Program-made: the position numbers and the translations under genes
In this document: one piece after another, positions 27,001 through 34,495 of the stretch
How positions within the stretch are numbered: the first letter of the stretch is position 1
Layout: every line of letters starts with the position of its first letter
Notes under the pieces: generated by a model
Databases searched by the model: none
What the model was told of the DNA's origin: nothing
Seen by the model: the letters and a program-made list of their open reading frames with translations, nothing else
Assembly (NCBI GenBank): GCA_902464965.1
Contig: CABQLI010000006.1
Span: 1 to 52,073 of the forward strand
Source: an uncultured Collinsella sp.
GTDB taxonomy: Bacteria > Actinomycetota > Coriobacteriia > Coriobacteriales > Coriobacteriaceae
DNA: 52,073 bases
Direction: 5' to 3'

Positions 27001-27500
27001 TGGAGCTCGTCCACGGCGCACTCGACGGCGGACATCGCATCCTGTTGTTCAGCCAGTTTACGGGTATGCTCGATATTATCGGTAAGCGCCTGGCCAAGGA
27101 GGACATCGCCTTTCTTAAGCTCACGGGCGCTTCGTCTAAGGAGAGCCGCGCCAAGATGGTCGCGCAGTTCCAAGCGGGCGAGGTTCCGGTCTTTTTGATT
27201 TCGCTCAAGGCGGGCGGCGTGGGCCTTAACCTGACGGCGGCCGACGTGGTCATTCACTACGACCCGTGGTGGAACGTGGCGGCGCAGGACCAAGCGACTG
27301 ACCGTGCACACCGTATTGGCCAGCAACATGCCGTGACCGTGTACAAGCTCATTGCCAAGGACACGATCGAGGAACGCATTATGCAGATGCAGGAGTCCAA
27401 GCGCGACCTGGTCAACAGCGTGCTCGGCGGTGACGGCATCTCGTCGGCACTGTTCACGCGCGAGGATGTTCTGGCGCTGCTCGGCGGCGACGGTCGCTAG
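24036..27500 (+). CDS. SWIM zinc-finger SNF2-family helicase
   Basis: A 1154-residue Snf2-family ATPase of the kind that translocates on double-stranded DNA and remodels protein-DNA complexes. An N-terminal SWIM zinc finger is at residues 78-93 (CDCPAAYRYPGMCKH, the CxCxnCxH pattern). A long bacterial SNF2-associated region follows, then the ATPase: DDMGLGKT near 717, VVLDEAQYIKN near 814, LTGTPIENRLSELW, and the second lobe with LFSQFTGMLD, LKAGGVGLNL and ATDRAHRIGQ. ATG 24036 is chosen because TTGGAGG ends five bases before it; GTG 24018 has no site. The gene starts 28 bases after dnaE, suggesting shared transcription. Bacterial members are linked to transcription recycling or repair, but the role here is inferred only from context. 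Confidence 0.92.
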   Translation: MAQGTFVQALRKEAALSGTFMKGRSLMLNGAVLSIEDSGSRFSKNVTVEGSVRGSHGDLYKTRVALDMDEQEVIDYDCDCPAAYRYPGMCKHAIATALAYLDASGAEPVEGLRTPVRTFTAQPKQPARTAPKAPAVNPNFPFPAPVPTSPSLMAALSDLSDARMDELASMRRKLAGSVDPDAPKAVLEPSLVPYYNPLFADRFSWALELRIRCGSVSYVVKDIDGMADAYVRGGTFSYGKKLTFAHTPEAFEDVSTKLLNLVVTTVTYLDDITSSRSASYDFARSGFVAERQLPLSEHSIVYVLDLLRGQAISFEPAWSRGTTTHRTYDVTVEMPPEGEDEALSKRPPLLAAKIAPAAGGSYDLRLPADAYCFASGDVAYLVDTRRARRADVAFAQHAAPFLSRLLPCRTPVHIAADQVGEFCRMALPILRDYTDLTAPAALDTVAPEPSFAMAIGVDDGLVTCKITVTYGDWSTDLFSLGAPGSPFEEQRPGVPPRDEVAEFRVMDTAALYFDFYEGGLAFEERDDESLFCLLTEGLSALSELGEVMLSDRLRQISVRPAPKLSVRATVKSNLLDVELGASGLSAADLAVYLDSYKRHQTFARLTSGDIIRLDEGARAAFGLAEDLGVDAVDLLDGVSLPASSTLFVDSMLARTPALDADRDAAFRRTVERLDTLGKMDFTVPASLKATMRGYQVDGYQWLGSLEHLGLGGILADDMGLGKTLQMIAHILARVEAGDTKPTLVVCPASLVYNWTAELERFAPSLDVCAIVGAKAQRRVQIAGVAEHNVVVTSYDLMRRDIDEYAEQDFARVVLDEAQYIKNPLTQVARAAKRLPAGVRFALTGTPIENRLSELWSIFDFLMPGLLGTRESFAKRFESPVEHAEGDSAARLQALVSPFVLRRVKEDVVADLPEKIEDTVVAQLTGEQRKLYLANQDRIAQQVQHREASEFKKDKLKVLAELTKLRQICCDPRLHYEDYKAGSAKLDTCMELVHGALDGGHRILLFSQFTGMLDIIGKRLAKEDIAFLKLTGASSKESRAKMVAQFQAGEVPVFLISLKAGGVGLNLTAADVVIHYDPWWNVAAQDQATDRAHRIGQQHAVTVYKLIAKDTIEERIMQMQESKRDLVNSVLGGDGISSALFTREDVLALLGGDGR

Positions 27501-27665
27501 CCGCGCGCGGGGTGGGACTGCTGGAGTGGGCAGGACGGTCGACGCATTTTGGCCCGACCGCTTGCCTGATCCGTTATGTGTTCATTTGCAATGCCGTGGA
27601 TGGTTTGTCTGCCTTTGGGCATAAGAACCATCAAGAACATTGGCACATCAGCAAAGGAGAACATC

Positions 27666-28028
27666 ATGGCGAAATTCTTTAAGGACCCTGACGGTAAGCT
27701 CATCGCCGCCCTTGGCGACGACGTTGCGACCCCTGCCGGTTGCACGGAACTGACCGCAAACACTGAGGACGCGGCGCACGAGAAGCACGTGCCTGTTGTC
27801 GAGACCGAGCGCGACGGTCACGTGATTCGCGCCCGCGTTGGCTCGGTCGAGCACCCCAGCCTGCCCGAGCACTACATTGAGTGGATCGCCCTTGAGGCCG
27901 AGGGCCGTCTGGAGGTCCATTACCTTGAGCCCGGCATGAAACCCGCGACGTTTTTCGCGGGCGGCTCCAAGACCGGTACCGTCTATGCCTACTGCAACCT
28001 GCACGGGCTGTGGTCCGCGACATTCTAG
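27666..28028 (+). CDS. Superoxide reductase (desulfoferrodoxin family) lacking the Cys4 iron site
   Basis: A 120-residue superoxide reductase, which reduces superoxide to hydrogen peroxide without making oxygen, a defence suited to anaerobes. The catalytic Fe(His4Cys) ligands are all present: His41 (EKHVP, with the adjacent Glu39-Lys40 pair), His63 (VEHP), His69 (EHYIEW), Cys110 and His113 (YCNLHGLW). The N-terminal desulforedoxin-like domain is kept, but its four iron-binding cysteines are gone; only Cys26 remains. This is the class III layout described for Treponema. AAAGGAG lies a few bases before the ATG. It is flanked by intergenic DNA and a terminator, so it is probably transcribed alone. 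Confidence 0.92.
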   Translation: MAKFFKDPDGKLIAALGDDVATPAGCTELTANTEDAAHEKHVPVVETERDGHVIRARVGSVEHPSLPEHYIEWIALEAEGRLEVHYLEPGMKPATFFAGGSKTGTVYAYCNLHGLWSATF

Positions 28029-28073
28029 GAGCGCGCCCCCGCTCGGGGTATCATAGCTAGCATATGCACATGC

Positions 28074-28106
28074 AAGCGCCGACTGCATTATGCGGCCGGC
28101 GCTTTT
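28074..28106 (+). terminator. Terminator after the superoxide reductase gene
   Basis: AAGCGCCG (28074-28081) pairs with CGGCGCTT (28097-28104), with an inner GCAT/ATGC pairing, and a short T run follows. Confidence 0.7.
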
Positions 28107-28145
28107 ACTACGATTTCGATGGTTTACGACGGAAAGGGCTGAGCC

Positions 28146-30131
28146 ATGAAGCTCGCGCTTGCACAGATCGATATGCGCCTGGGTGATATTGAGGGCATTT
28201 GCGGCCGCATCGAGGACCAGGCTCGTCTGGCCCGCGAGCGCGGGGCGCGCGTGCTGTGCGTTCCGGCTCCGCTCTTTATGGGCGCCATGCCCGGTGGCCT
28301 GGTGGGCGCTGCCGACTTTGAGCACGACATGCTTGCCGGCTTGACTGGTGTCGCCGAGCGTATCCAGGAGCTTGACATGATCTGCATTGTGCCCGCGGCG
28401 GTTTCGTTTGAGGGCCAGCCGCTGCTCGACTACATGATGCTCAAGGACGGTCATGTGGTGCCGGCGCGTTCGAGCATTGCCCTGCAGCGTGGCGAGAACA
28501 ACGACACGCGTTGGGCGCCGCCGGTGTTCGACGTGGACGGCGTGCGCATCGCCGTGATTTTTGACTTGGACCGCGAACTCGAGATGCTGCCGACCGGTGT
28601 TGACCTCATTGCGTATTTTCAATTCAACGCGTTTGACATGACCGACCGCGAGACTGCCGCCATTGCCGCCGTTCGCAGCGGCGCCTACCGCAAGATCGCA
28701 TCCAAGCGCAGCGTGTGGTTTGCCTGCATGGCGCCGGTCGGTGCCTATGACGAGTCGGTGTATACCGGCGGTTCGTTTGTACTCGACGACTGCGGTCGCG
28801 TGGTGGCCCAGGCGCCGTGTTTTGAGGAGAGCCTCCTGGTTCAGGAGATTCAGCGCGGCGTGATGCTCGATGCCCTGGAAGATCACGAACTGCCCGAGTT
28901 TCGTTCCGAGGAGTGGCTGTGGCAGGCGCTGGTGCTCGCCGTGCGCGACAACGCCCGAGCCCACGGTGCGTCGCGTGCTGTGGTGGCACTCGAGGGTGAC
29001 TTGCCGTCGTCCCTGCTGGCGGCGCTGGCCGTCGACGCTCTGGGCCCGCGCAATGTGATTGGCCTGGTGCTGAGGCGCAACCGTATCTTTACGCCGGCGC
29101 AGGAAGAGGCCGAGGCTGCCCGCTGTGCCGCCGTCCGCGCCATCGCCGAGCGTCTGCACATTCGCACTGTCGAGCGCGATGCACCGGATGCGGCGCGTGT
29201 GCTCGATCGCGACGTGTCGGCGGGCGATGCCGAGCGTCTGCGCTCGCGCACACTGGGCCTCATGCTGGAGGACACGGCGCTCGAGCTGGGTGCGATGGCG
29301 CTGAGCCCGCTGTCCAAAACCGAGTACGCGCTGACGGCGCCGGCGCTTTGCGGCGGCTATCAGGGCGACTACGCGCCCTTTGGCGATGTGTACCTGTCGA
29401 CGCTTGAGTTTGTGGCGCGTGTGCGCAACCGCACGTCTTCCGTGGTGCCCCAAGAGCTCGTGACGCTCAATGCGGTGGAAGACTGCATGGAGCGCGTGCT
29501 GGCGCAGGCGCTCTCGACGCTCGACGGTCCGGTCGATATGCTCGACCGCGCGGCACAGCTGCTCGGCGGGCTTGAGCCGGGTGAGGTCGATGGCGTGCTC
29601 GAGGCGCATGTGGACCGCAATCGATCTTTCGACGATATCCCGATGGCCGCTGGCAAGCCTGAGGCCTGCTCGCTGCTGCTGATGCTCGTTCGACAGGGTG
29701 AGGCTGCCCGCCGCATGTTGCCGACGGCACCGATCGTCTCGTCCCGCTCGTTTGCCGAGCGCTCTTGGCCGTACATGCTCGCGTGGTCCGACCTGGGGCT
29801 TAATGGCAAGGAGCGTATGTCGGTCGATTCGCTGGCGCGCGCCGAGGTGCGCCGTTTTGCTGACGAGGATACGAGCGAGCGCGTACGAAACGAGATGATG
29901 GGCGTGCTGGGCGAGCTACTGGGTATTTCGCCCGAGCAGATGGAGGAGCTGCGCTCTGAGGATGGCCAGCGTCGTCTGCATGAGGGTATGAAAAAGTTCG
30001 AGGGCGAGGTTCAGGACGCCATCGATAAGATGATGGGCGGTCAGGGCGGCTCGCAGGGTGGGCCCCAGGGCGGATCGATGCCGCATCCGCCGGTGGATCC
30101 CCGACAGTTCCCATTCTTTAGCCAGAACTAG
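28146..30131 (+). CDS. NAD-synthetase-like protein with degenerate catalytic motifs
   Basis: A 661-residue homologue of glutamine-dependent NAD synthetase (nitrilase domain then NadE domain) that appears catalytically dead. In the nitrilase half the glutamate region reads VPAPLFMGAMPGG, no lysine stands in the expected ARSSIALQRGENNDTRW stretch, and the cysteine motif (usually ICED) reads VIFDLDRE with Phe139 in the Cys position. In the synthetase half the PP-loop SGGxDSS is replaced by LEGDLPSS (282-289). Homology remains plain later: LSKTEYAL and YAPFGDVYLSTLEFVARVRN align with NadE's GNKSE region and its downstream helix, and the SRSFAERSWP segment aligns near the C-terminus. A Gly/Gln-rich tail follows residue 620. 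It precedes ruvC. A scaffold or regulatory role is possible; no function can be named. Confidence 0.75.
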   Translation: MKLALAQIDMRLGDIEGICGRIEDQARLARERGARVLCVPAPLFMGAMPGGLVGAADFEHDMLAGLTGVAERIQELDMICIVPAAVSFEGQPLLDYMMLKDGHVVPARSSIALQRGENNDTRWAPPVFDVDGVRIAVIFDLDRELEMLPTGVDLIAYFQFNAFDMTDRETAAIAAVRSGAYRKIASKRSVWFACMAPVGAYDESVYTGGSFVLDDCGRVVAQAPCFEESLLVQEIQRGVMLDALEDHELPEFRSEEWLWQALVLAVRDNARAHGASRAVVALEGDLPSSLLAALAVDALGPRNVIGLVLRRNRIFTPAQEEAEAARCAAVRAIAERLHIRTVERDAPDAARVLDRDVSAGDAERLRSRTLGLMLEDTALELGAMALSPLSKTEYALTAPALCGGYQGDYAPFGDVYLSTLEFVARVRNRTSSVVPQELVTLNAVEDCMERVLAQALSTLDGPVDMLDRAAQLLGGLEPGEVDGVLEAHVDRNRSFDDIPMAAGKPEACSLLLMLVRQGEAARRMLPTAPIVSSRSFAERSWPYMLAWSDLGLNGKERMSVDSLARAEVRRFADEDTSERVRNEMMGVLGELLGISPEQMEELRSEDGQRRLHEGMKKFEGEVQDAIDKMMGGQGGSQGGPQGGSMPHPPVDPRQFPFFSQN

Positions 30132-30217
30132 GGCAGACGGAAACATTGCGGGAGGGATTCTCTCGCACACATTGCTTCTGCCGAATCTATCTTGCATTAA
30201 GTACCTTGGCCCCGTTG

Positions 30218-30226
30218 TGTTATTCT
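30218..30226 (+). promoter_or_regulatory. Extended -10 promoter element of ruvCAB
   Basis: TGT followed by TATTCT gives a TGN extended -10 box, directly followed by a LexA-type box. Confidence 0.45.
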
Positions 30227-30240
30227 AGAACAGACGTTCG
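30227..30240. promoter_or_regulatory. LexA (SOS) box upstream of ruvCAB
   Basis: AGAACAGACGTTCG fits the Gram-positive LexA consensus CGAACRNRYGTTYG at 13 of 14 positions, with the invariant GAAC-N4-GTTC. It abuts the -10 element, an ideal place for repression. Confidence 0.7.
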
Positions 30241-30295
30241 TGAATGATGCGCGGGGCCTTGTCTTGCGCTGTGCTTGTGGCGAGGGGAGGTTGGC

Positions 30296-30817
30296 TTGGT
30301 TATCTTGGGCATTGACCCCGGTTTGGCTCATACGGGTTGGGGGATTATCGAGGAGCGGCGTGGCGAGGTTCGCTGCCGTGCCTACGGTTGCATCGAGACC
30401 AGCGCGGGCAGCCCGCTCGCGGTGCGCCTGTCGCATATCGCCCGTGACCTTAAGGATGTCGTCGAGCGTTATCGACCCGACACAGCTGCTGTCGAGAGCA
30501 TCTACTTTGGCGCCAACGTTCGTTCGGCCATCCCCACGGCGCATGCCCGCGGTGCTGCGCTTGTGGCGCTTTCGGAGTGCGCGCTCGAGATTGGCGAGTA
30601 CACGCCCATGCAGATCAAACAGGCTGTGGTGGGCACCGGCGCCGCGGACAAGCGACAGGTCGCCTACATGGTACGCACGCTAACACAGCTCGACCACGAC
30701 CCGCATCCCGACCATGCCGCCGATGCCCTGGCCTGCGCCATCTGCCACGTAAACCTCAGCCGCACCCGCGCCCTCACCGGTGGCGAGTTCTATCAACAGA
30801 GAGGAACCGGATACTGA
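30296..30817 (+). CDS. ruvC: Holliday junction endonuclease RuvC
   Basis: A 173-residue resolvase that cuts Holliday junctions symmetrically. The RNase H-like active site is visible: Asp7 in LGIDPGLAHTG, the glutamate in AAVESIYFG, and the C-terminal acid cluster HPDHAADALA. TTG 30296 is chosen as start because AGGGGAGG ends five bases upstream and the protein then begins MVILGIDPG as in the family; the longer TTG at 30275 would overlap that ribosome site. It opens a ruvC-ruvA-ruvB operon with TGATG overlaps, behind a promoter carrying a LexA-type box, so DNA-damage control is likely. Confidence 0.96.
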   Translation: MVILGIDPGLAHTGWGIIEERRGEVRCRAYGCIETSAGSPLAVRLSHIARDLKDVVERYRPDTAAVESIYFGANVRSAIPTAHARGAALVALSECALEIGEYTPMQIKQAVVGTGAADKRQVAYMVRTLTQLDHDPHPDHAADALACAICHVNLSRTRALTGGEFYQQRGTGY

Positions 30818-31437
30818 TGATTTCCCAGCTCCACGGAACGCTTGTCGAGGCCACGATGAGCTCTGCTGTCGTCGATGTGTCGGGCGTTGGCTTTGAGCTC
30901 GGCATTTCGGGCAGCACTGCGGCCACGTTGCCGACGCCCGGTGGCGAGGTCCGCCTCTACACGCGTATGCAGGTGCGCGAGGACGCCATGACACTTTTCG
31001 GTTTTTCCTCTAAGGATGAGCGCACGATGTTCGATCGGCTCGTGTCTGTCTCGGGCGTTGGTCCGCGCTTGGCGCTCGCCGTGCTTTCCACCTATACCGT
31101 GGGGCAATTGTATTCGCTGGTGATGGCCGAGGACGACAAGGGCATGGCCAAGGTGCCCGGTGTGGGCAAAAAGACAGCTCAGCGTCTGATCCTGGAGCTC
31201 AAGAGCACCTTTGCCAAGGACAAGGGCTTTGTGCCGGTCGACGTGATTCCCGGCCAGGTTGCGATGCCCGTGCCCGCTGCTGCTCCCTCGGCCATCGATG
31301 ATGCCCGTGCGGCACTCCTTTCCATGGGCTTTAGCCCGCAGGAGACCGATGTTGCCCTGAGCGGGTATGATGGGCAGAATATGCGTGTCGAGGATCTGCT
31401 CGGCGCGGCGCTTAAGCGACTTGGAATGGATGCGTGA
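30817..31437 (+). CDS. ruvA: Holliday junction branch-migration protein RuvA
   Basis: A 206-residue RuvA, whose tetramer holds the four-way junction flat for the RuvB motors. The N-terminal OB-like domain starts MISQLHGTLVE; two helix-hairpin-helix motifs follow (LVSVSGVGPRLALAVL and AKVPGVGKKTAQRLI), and a flexible linker leads to the RuvB-binding C-terminal domain (ALLSMGFSPQETDVAL). The start ATG overlaps the ruvC stop by one base, in the arrangement TGATG, indicating translational coupling. Confidence 0.97.
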   Translation: MISQLHGTLVEATMSSAVVDVSGVGFELGISGSTAATLPTPGGEVRLYTRMQVREDAMTLFGFSSKDERTMFDRLVSVSGVGPRLALAVLSTYTVGQLYSLVMAEDDKGMAKVPGVGKKTAQRLILELKSTFAKDKGFVPVDVIPGQVAMPVPAAAPSAIDDARAALLSMGFSPQETDVALSGYDGQNMRVEDLLGAALKRLGMDA

Positions 31438-32504
31438 TGTGGGAAGCCGATGACTCTCAGGACCTGTGGGCGACGCCCGGCAACTCGCCGGCGGCATCCA
31501 TGGCGCACGGCGAGCGCATGGTGGGCTCGGAGCTGACGGCCGAGGACCTCGATGTCGACCGCACTTTGCGCCCCCAGCGCCTGGACGACTACTGCGGCCA
31601 GGAGCACATCAAGCAGAGCCTGCGCGTGTTGATCGAAGCGGCGCAGAGCCGTGGCGAGACGCTCGACCACGTGATTTTCTCGGGTCCTCCGGGCCTGGGC
31701 AAGACCACGCTGGCCACCGTTATCGCCAACGAGCTGGGCGCTCAGATCAAGACCACGAGTGGCCCTGCCATCGCACGCACGGGCGACCTGGCGGCCATCC
31801 TTACTAACTTGCAGCCGGGTGATGTGCTGTTTATCGACGAGATCCACCGCCTCAACCGTTCGGTCGAGGAGGTCCTGTACCCCGCGATGGAGGACTTTGC
31901 CCTCGATATCGTGATTGGCAAGGGTCCGGCGGCGCGCTCGATTCGCCTGGATATTCCCAAGTTTACGCTGGTAGCGGCAACGACCCGCTCAGGCATGTTG
32001 ACCGGCCCGTTGCGCGACCGCTTTGGCATTTCATATCGCCTGGATTACTACACGGTCGAGGAGCTCGCGCAGATTGTGACGCGCTCGGCAACTATCCTTG
32101 GCGTGGCGATCGACCATCCCAGTGCACTCGAGATCGGCTCGCGTTCGCGCGGCACGCCACGTCTTGCCAACCGCCTGCTCAAGCGCGTGCGCGACTATGC
32201 GCAGGTGCGCGGCAACGGTCCCATCGAGCTCGATATCTGCCGCCAGGCGCTCGAGTTCTTCGAGATCGACGAGCTCGGTCTGGATTGGATGGATATTCGC
32301 ATTTTGGAGACGCTCGCTAAGACGTTCTCCGGTCGTGCCGTGGGACTTACGACCCTTGCCAGCGCGGTGGGCGAGGACCCGGGCACGCTCGAGGATGTCT
32401 ATGAGCCCTATTTGCTGCAGTGCGGGTTGATGATTCGTACGCCGCAGGGCCGTCAGGCTACCCTTCGCACCTTTGAGCACCTGGGGATTGAACCTACCGT
32501 TTAG
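31437..32504 (+). CDS. ruvB: Holliday junction helicase RuvB
   Basis: A 355-residue AAA+ motor that drives branch migration. Walker A is GPPGLGKTT, Walker B is LFIDEIHRLNR, and the sensor region is VAATTRSGMLTGPLRDRFG, which includes the arginine-finger side. The winged-helix C-terminus (TFSGRAVGLTTLASAVGED) is present. ATG 31437 is preferred, overlapping the ruvA stop by one base just as ruvA overlaps ruvC; a GTG one codon earlier (31434) is possible. The N-terminus before the conserved LRPQRLDDYCGQ is about 40 residues, longer than in E. coli. The gene ends the ruv operon. Confidence 0.97.
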   Translation: MWEADDSQDLWATPGNSPAASMAHGERMVGSELTAEDLDVDRTLRPQRLDDYCGQEHIKQSLRVLIEAAQSRGETLDHVIFSGPPGLGKTTLATVIANELGAQIKTTSGPAIARTGDLAAILTNLQPGDVLFIDEIHRLNRSVEEVLYPAMEDFALDIVIGKGPAARSIRLDIPKFTLVAATTRSGMLTGPLRDRFGISYRLDYYTVEELAQIVTRSATILGVAIDHPSALEIGSRSRGTPRLANRLLKRVRDYAQVRGNGPIELDICRQALEFFEIDELGLDWMDIRILETLAKTFSGRAVGLTTLASAVGEDPGTLEDVYEPYLLQCGLMIRTPQGRQATLRTFEHLGIEPTV

Positions 32505-32599
32505 GGCGCTTTGTTTTGGCGGGCTGTTGGGCTATCGCTGGGCATCGGGTAAACATATCGCCGTTCATCGGTTATGGGCGTTTTACTATTGCGCGCCCG

Positions 32600-32608
32600 T
32601 GCTATGCT
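32600..32608 (+). promoter_or_regulatory. Extended -10 promoter element of fhs
   Basis: TGC followed by TATGCT forms a TGN extended -10 box, 40 bases before the start codon. Confidence 0.4.
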
Positions 32609-32648
32609 GAATTGGTCTTTTTCTCATTCGGTAACGAAAGGACCGCCC

Positions 32649-34316
32649 ATGCCTACTGACATCGAAATCGCACGTTCTGTCACGCCACTGCCTATTACCG
32701 AGGTGGCCAAGAACGCCGGCGTCGACGTTAAGCACCTTATTCCGTACGGCTTCGACAAGGCTAAGGTCGACTATTCACTGCTCAACGAGCCGACTGATCA
32801 CCAGGCTAAGCTCGTCCTCGTGACCGCTATCAACCCAACGCCTGCGGGCGAGGGTAAGACCACCACGACCATCGGTCTGGCCGACGGCCTGCGTCGTCGC
32901 GGCGTCAAGAGTGCCGTGGCCCTGCGCGAGCCTTCGCTCGGCCCCGTCTTTGGCGTTAAGGGCGGTGCTGCCGGCGGCGGCTGGGCTCAGGTCATCCCCA
33001 TGGAGGATATCAACCTGCACTTTACCGGCGACTTCCACGCTATCGGTGCTGCCAACAACCTGCTGGCCGCCATGCTCGATAACCATATCCAGCAGGGCAA
33101 TCAGTTCGGTATTGACGTTAAGCGCATCACTTGGAAGCGCGTCGTCGATATGAACGACCGTCAGCTGCGCCACGTTATCGACGGCATTGGCGGTAAGGCC
33201 CAGGGCGTGCCGCGCGAGGACGGCTTCGATATCACCGTCGCCTCCGAGGTCATGGCAATCCTGTGCCTGTCTACGAGCATCAGCGACCTCAAGGAACGCT
33301 TGGGTGAGATTGTCGTCGGCTACAGCTTTGCCGGCGAGCCCGTCCGTGCCCGCGACCTTAAGGCCCAGGGTGCCATGGCCGCGTTGCTTAAGGACGCGCT
33401 CAAGCCCAACCTGGTGCAAACGCTCGAGGGCACGCCCGCGTTTGTCCACGGCGGTCCCTTCGCCAACATTGCCCACGGCTGCAACTCTATCATGGCCACG
33501 CGTATGGCGATGCGCTTTGGCGATGTCGCCATTACCGAGGCCGGCTTCGGTGCCGATCTGGGTGCCGAGAAGTTCCTCGACATCAAGTGCCGCATGACGG
33601 GCGTTCGCCCCAGCGCTGTCGTGGTCGTCGCCACTGCCCGCGCGCTTAAGTACAACGGCGGTGTCGCCAAGGCCGACCTCAACGAGGAGAACCTCGAGGC
33701 CCTCAAGGCCGGCATGCCCAACCTGCTGCGCCACGTCGATAACATCCAGAATGTCTACGGTCTGCCTTGTGTGGTCGCCATCAACCGCTTCCCGACGGAC
33801 ACCGAGGCCGAGCTTGCGCTCATCGAGTCCGAGTGCCAGAAGCTCGGCGTCAACGTTAAGCTTTCCGAGGTCTGGGCCAAGGGCGGCGAGGGCGCGCTCG
33901 AGCTGGCCGATGAGGTCATGCGTCTGATTGAGCAGCCGAGCGAGCTCAAGTTTGCCTATGAGGACGGCGCTGATGTCGCTGATGCCCTCGAGGCCGTTGC
34001 CACCAAGGTCTACCGCGCCGATGGCGTTGACTTTACGCCGGCCGCCAAGCGCCAGCTCGCCGAGCTGCGCGAGAATGGCTTTGGCAACCTGCCGGTGTGC
34101 GTCGCCAAGACGCAGTACAGCTTTAGCGACAACGCCAAGGCCCTGGGCGCTCCCGAGAACTTCCGCATCACGGTGCGTGAGCTCAAGGTTTCCGCCGGTG
34201 CCCACTTTGTGGTCGCACTGACTGGCAGCGTTCTGACCATGCCGGGCCTGCCCAAGGTCCCTGCGGCCGAGAATATCGACGTCGACAACGACGGCAACAT
34301 CACCGGCCTGTTCTAA
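32649..34316 (+). CDS. fhs: Formate-tetrahydrofolate ligase
   Basis: A 555-residue enzyme that joins formate to tetrahydrofolate using ATP, giving 10-formyl-THF. The nucleotide loop TPAGEGKTTTTIGLADGL is near residue 65 and other family segments such as LREPSLGPVFGVKGGAAGGG and FHAIGAANNLLAAM are intact. AAAGGA lies six bases before ATG 32649; a longer in-frame start at 32574 has no ribosome site. Codon bias is strong, so it is well expressed. It is monocistronic with its own terminator. With the fchA-folD pair at 44.8-46.3 kb it provides the complete formate-to-methylene-THF route. Confidence 0.97.
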   Translation: MPTDIEIARSVTPLPITEVAKNAGVDVKHLIPYGFDKAKVDYSLLNEPTDHQAKLVLVTAINPTPAGEGKTTTTIGLADGLRRRGVKSAVALREPSLGPVFGVKGGAAGGGWAQVIPMEDINLHFTGDFHAIGAANNLLAAMLDNHIQQGNQFGIDVKRITWKRVVDMNDRQLRHVIDGIGGKAQGVPREDGFDITVASEVMAILCLSTSISDLKERLGEIVVGYSFAGEPVRARDLKAQGAMAALLKDALKPNLVQTLEGTPAFVHGGPFANIAHGCNSIMATRMAMRFGDVAITEAGFGADLGAEKFLDIKCRMTGVRPSAVVVVATARALKYNGGVAKADLNEENLEALKAGMPNLLRHVDNIQNVYGLPCVVAINRFPTDTEAELALIESECQKLGVNVKLSEVWAKGGEGALELADEVMRLIEQPSELKFAYEDGADVADALEAVATKVYRADGVDFTPAAKRQLAELRENGFGNLPVCVAKTQYSFSDNAKALGAPENFRITVRELKVSAGAHFVVALTGSVLTMPGLPKVPAAENIDVDNDGNITGLF

Positions 34317-34341
34317 GCTCGCTGCTCATAGCTGCTAGCCC

Positions 34342-34377
34342 GCCCCGCCGCGCCCACAAGGCACGGCGGGGCTTTTT
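34342..34377 (+). terminator. Intrinsic terminator of fhs
   Basis: GCCCCGCCG (34342-34350) pairs with CGGCGGGGC (34364-34372), followed by TTTTT. Confidence 0.88.
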
Positions 34378-34495
34378 GATCCTTAGGCCCGCGCATGTCT
34401 TGTAGATACCGACGGACTCTGCCCGTCATAGGCTTTTGCGCGGGTAGAATGCATGGATAACTTGAGGCTCACGCGCGACGGAAAGGAATCGTTGC

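Noticed and set aside
32775..34205. A 476-codon minus-strand frame opposite fhs
   Set aside because: Same cause: antisense of a highly biased gene, with no recognisable domain.
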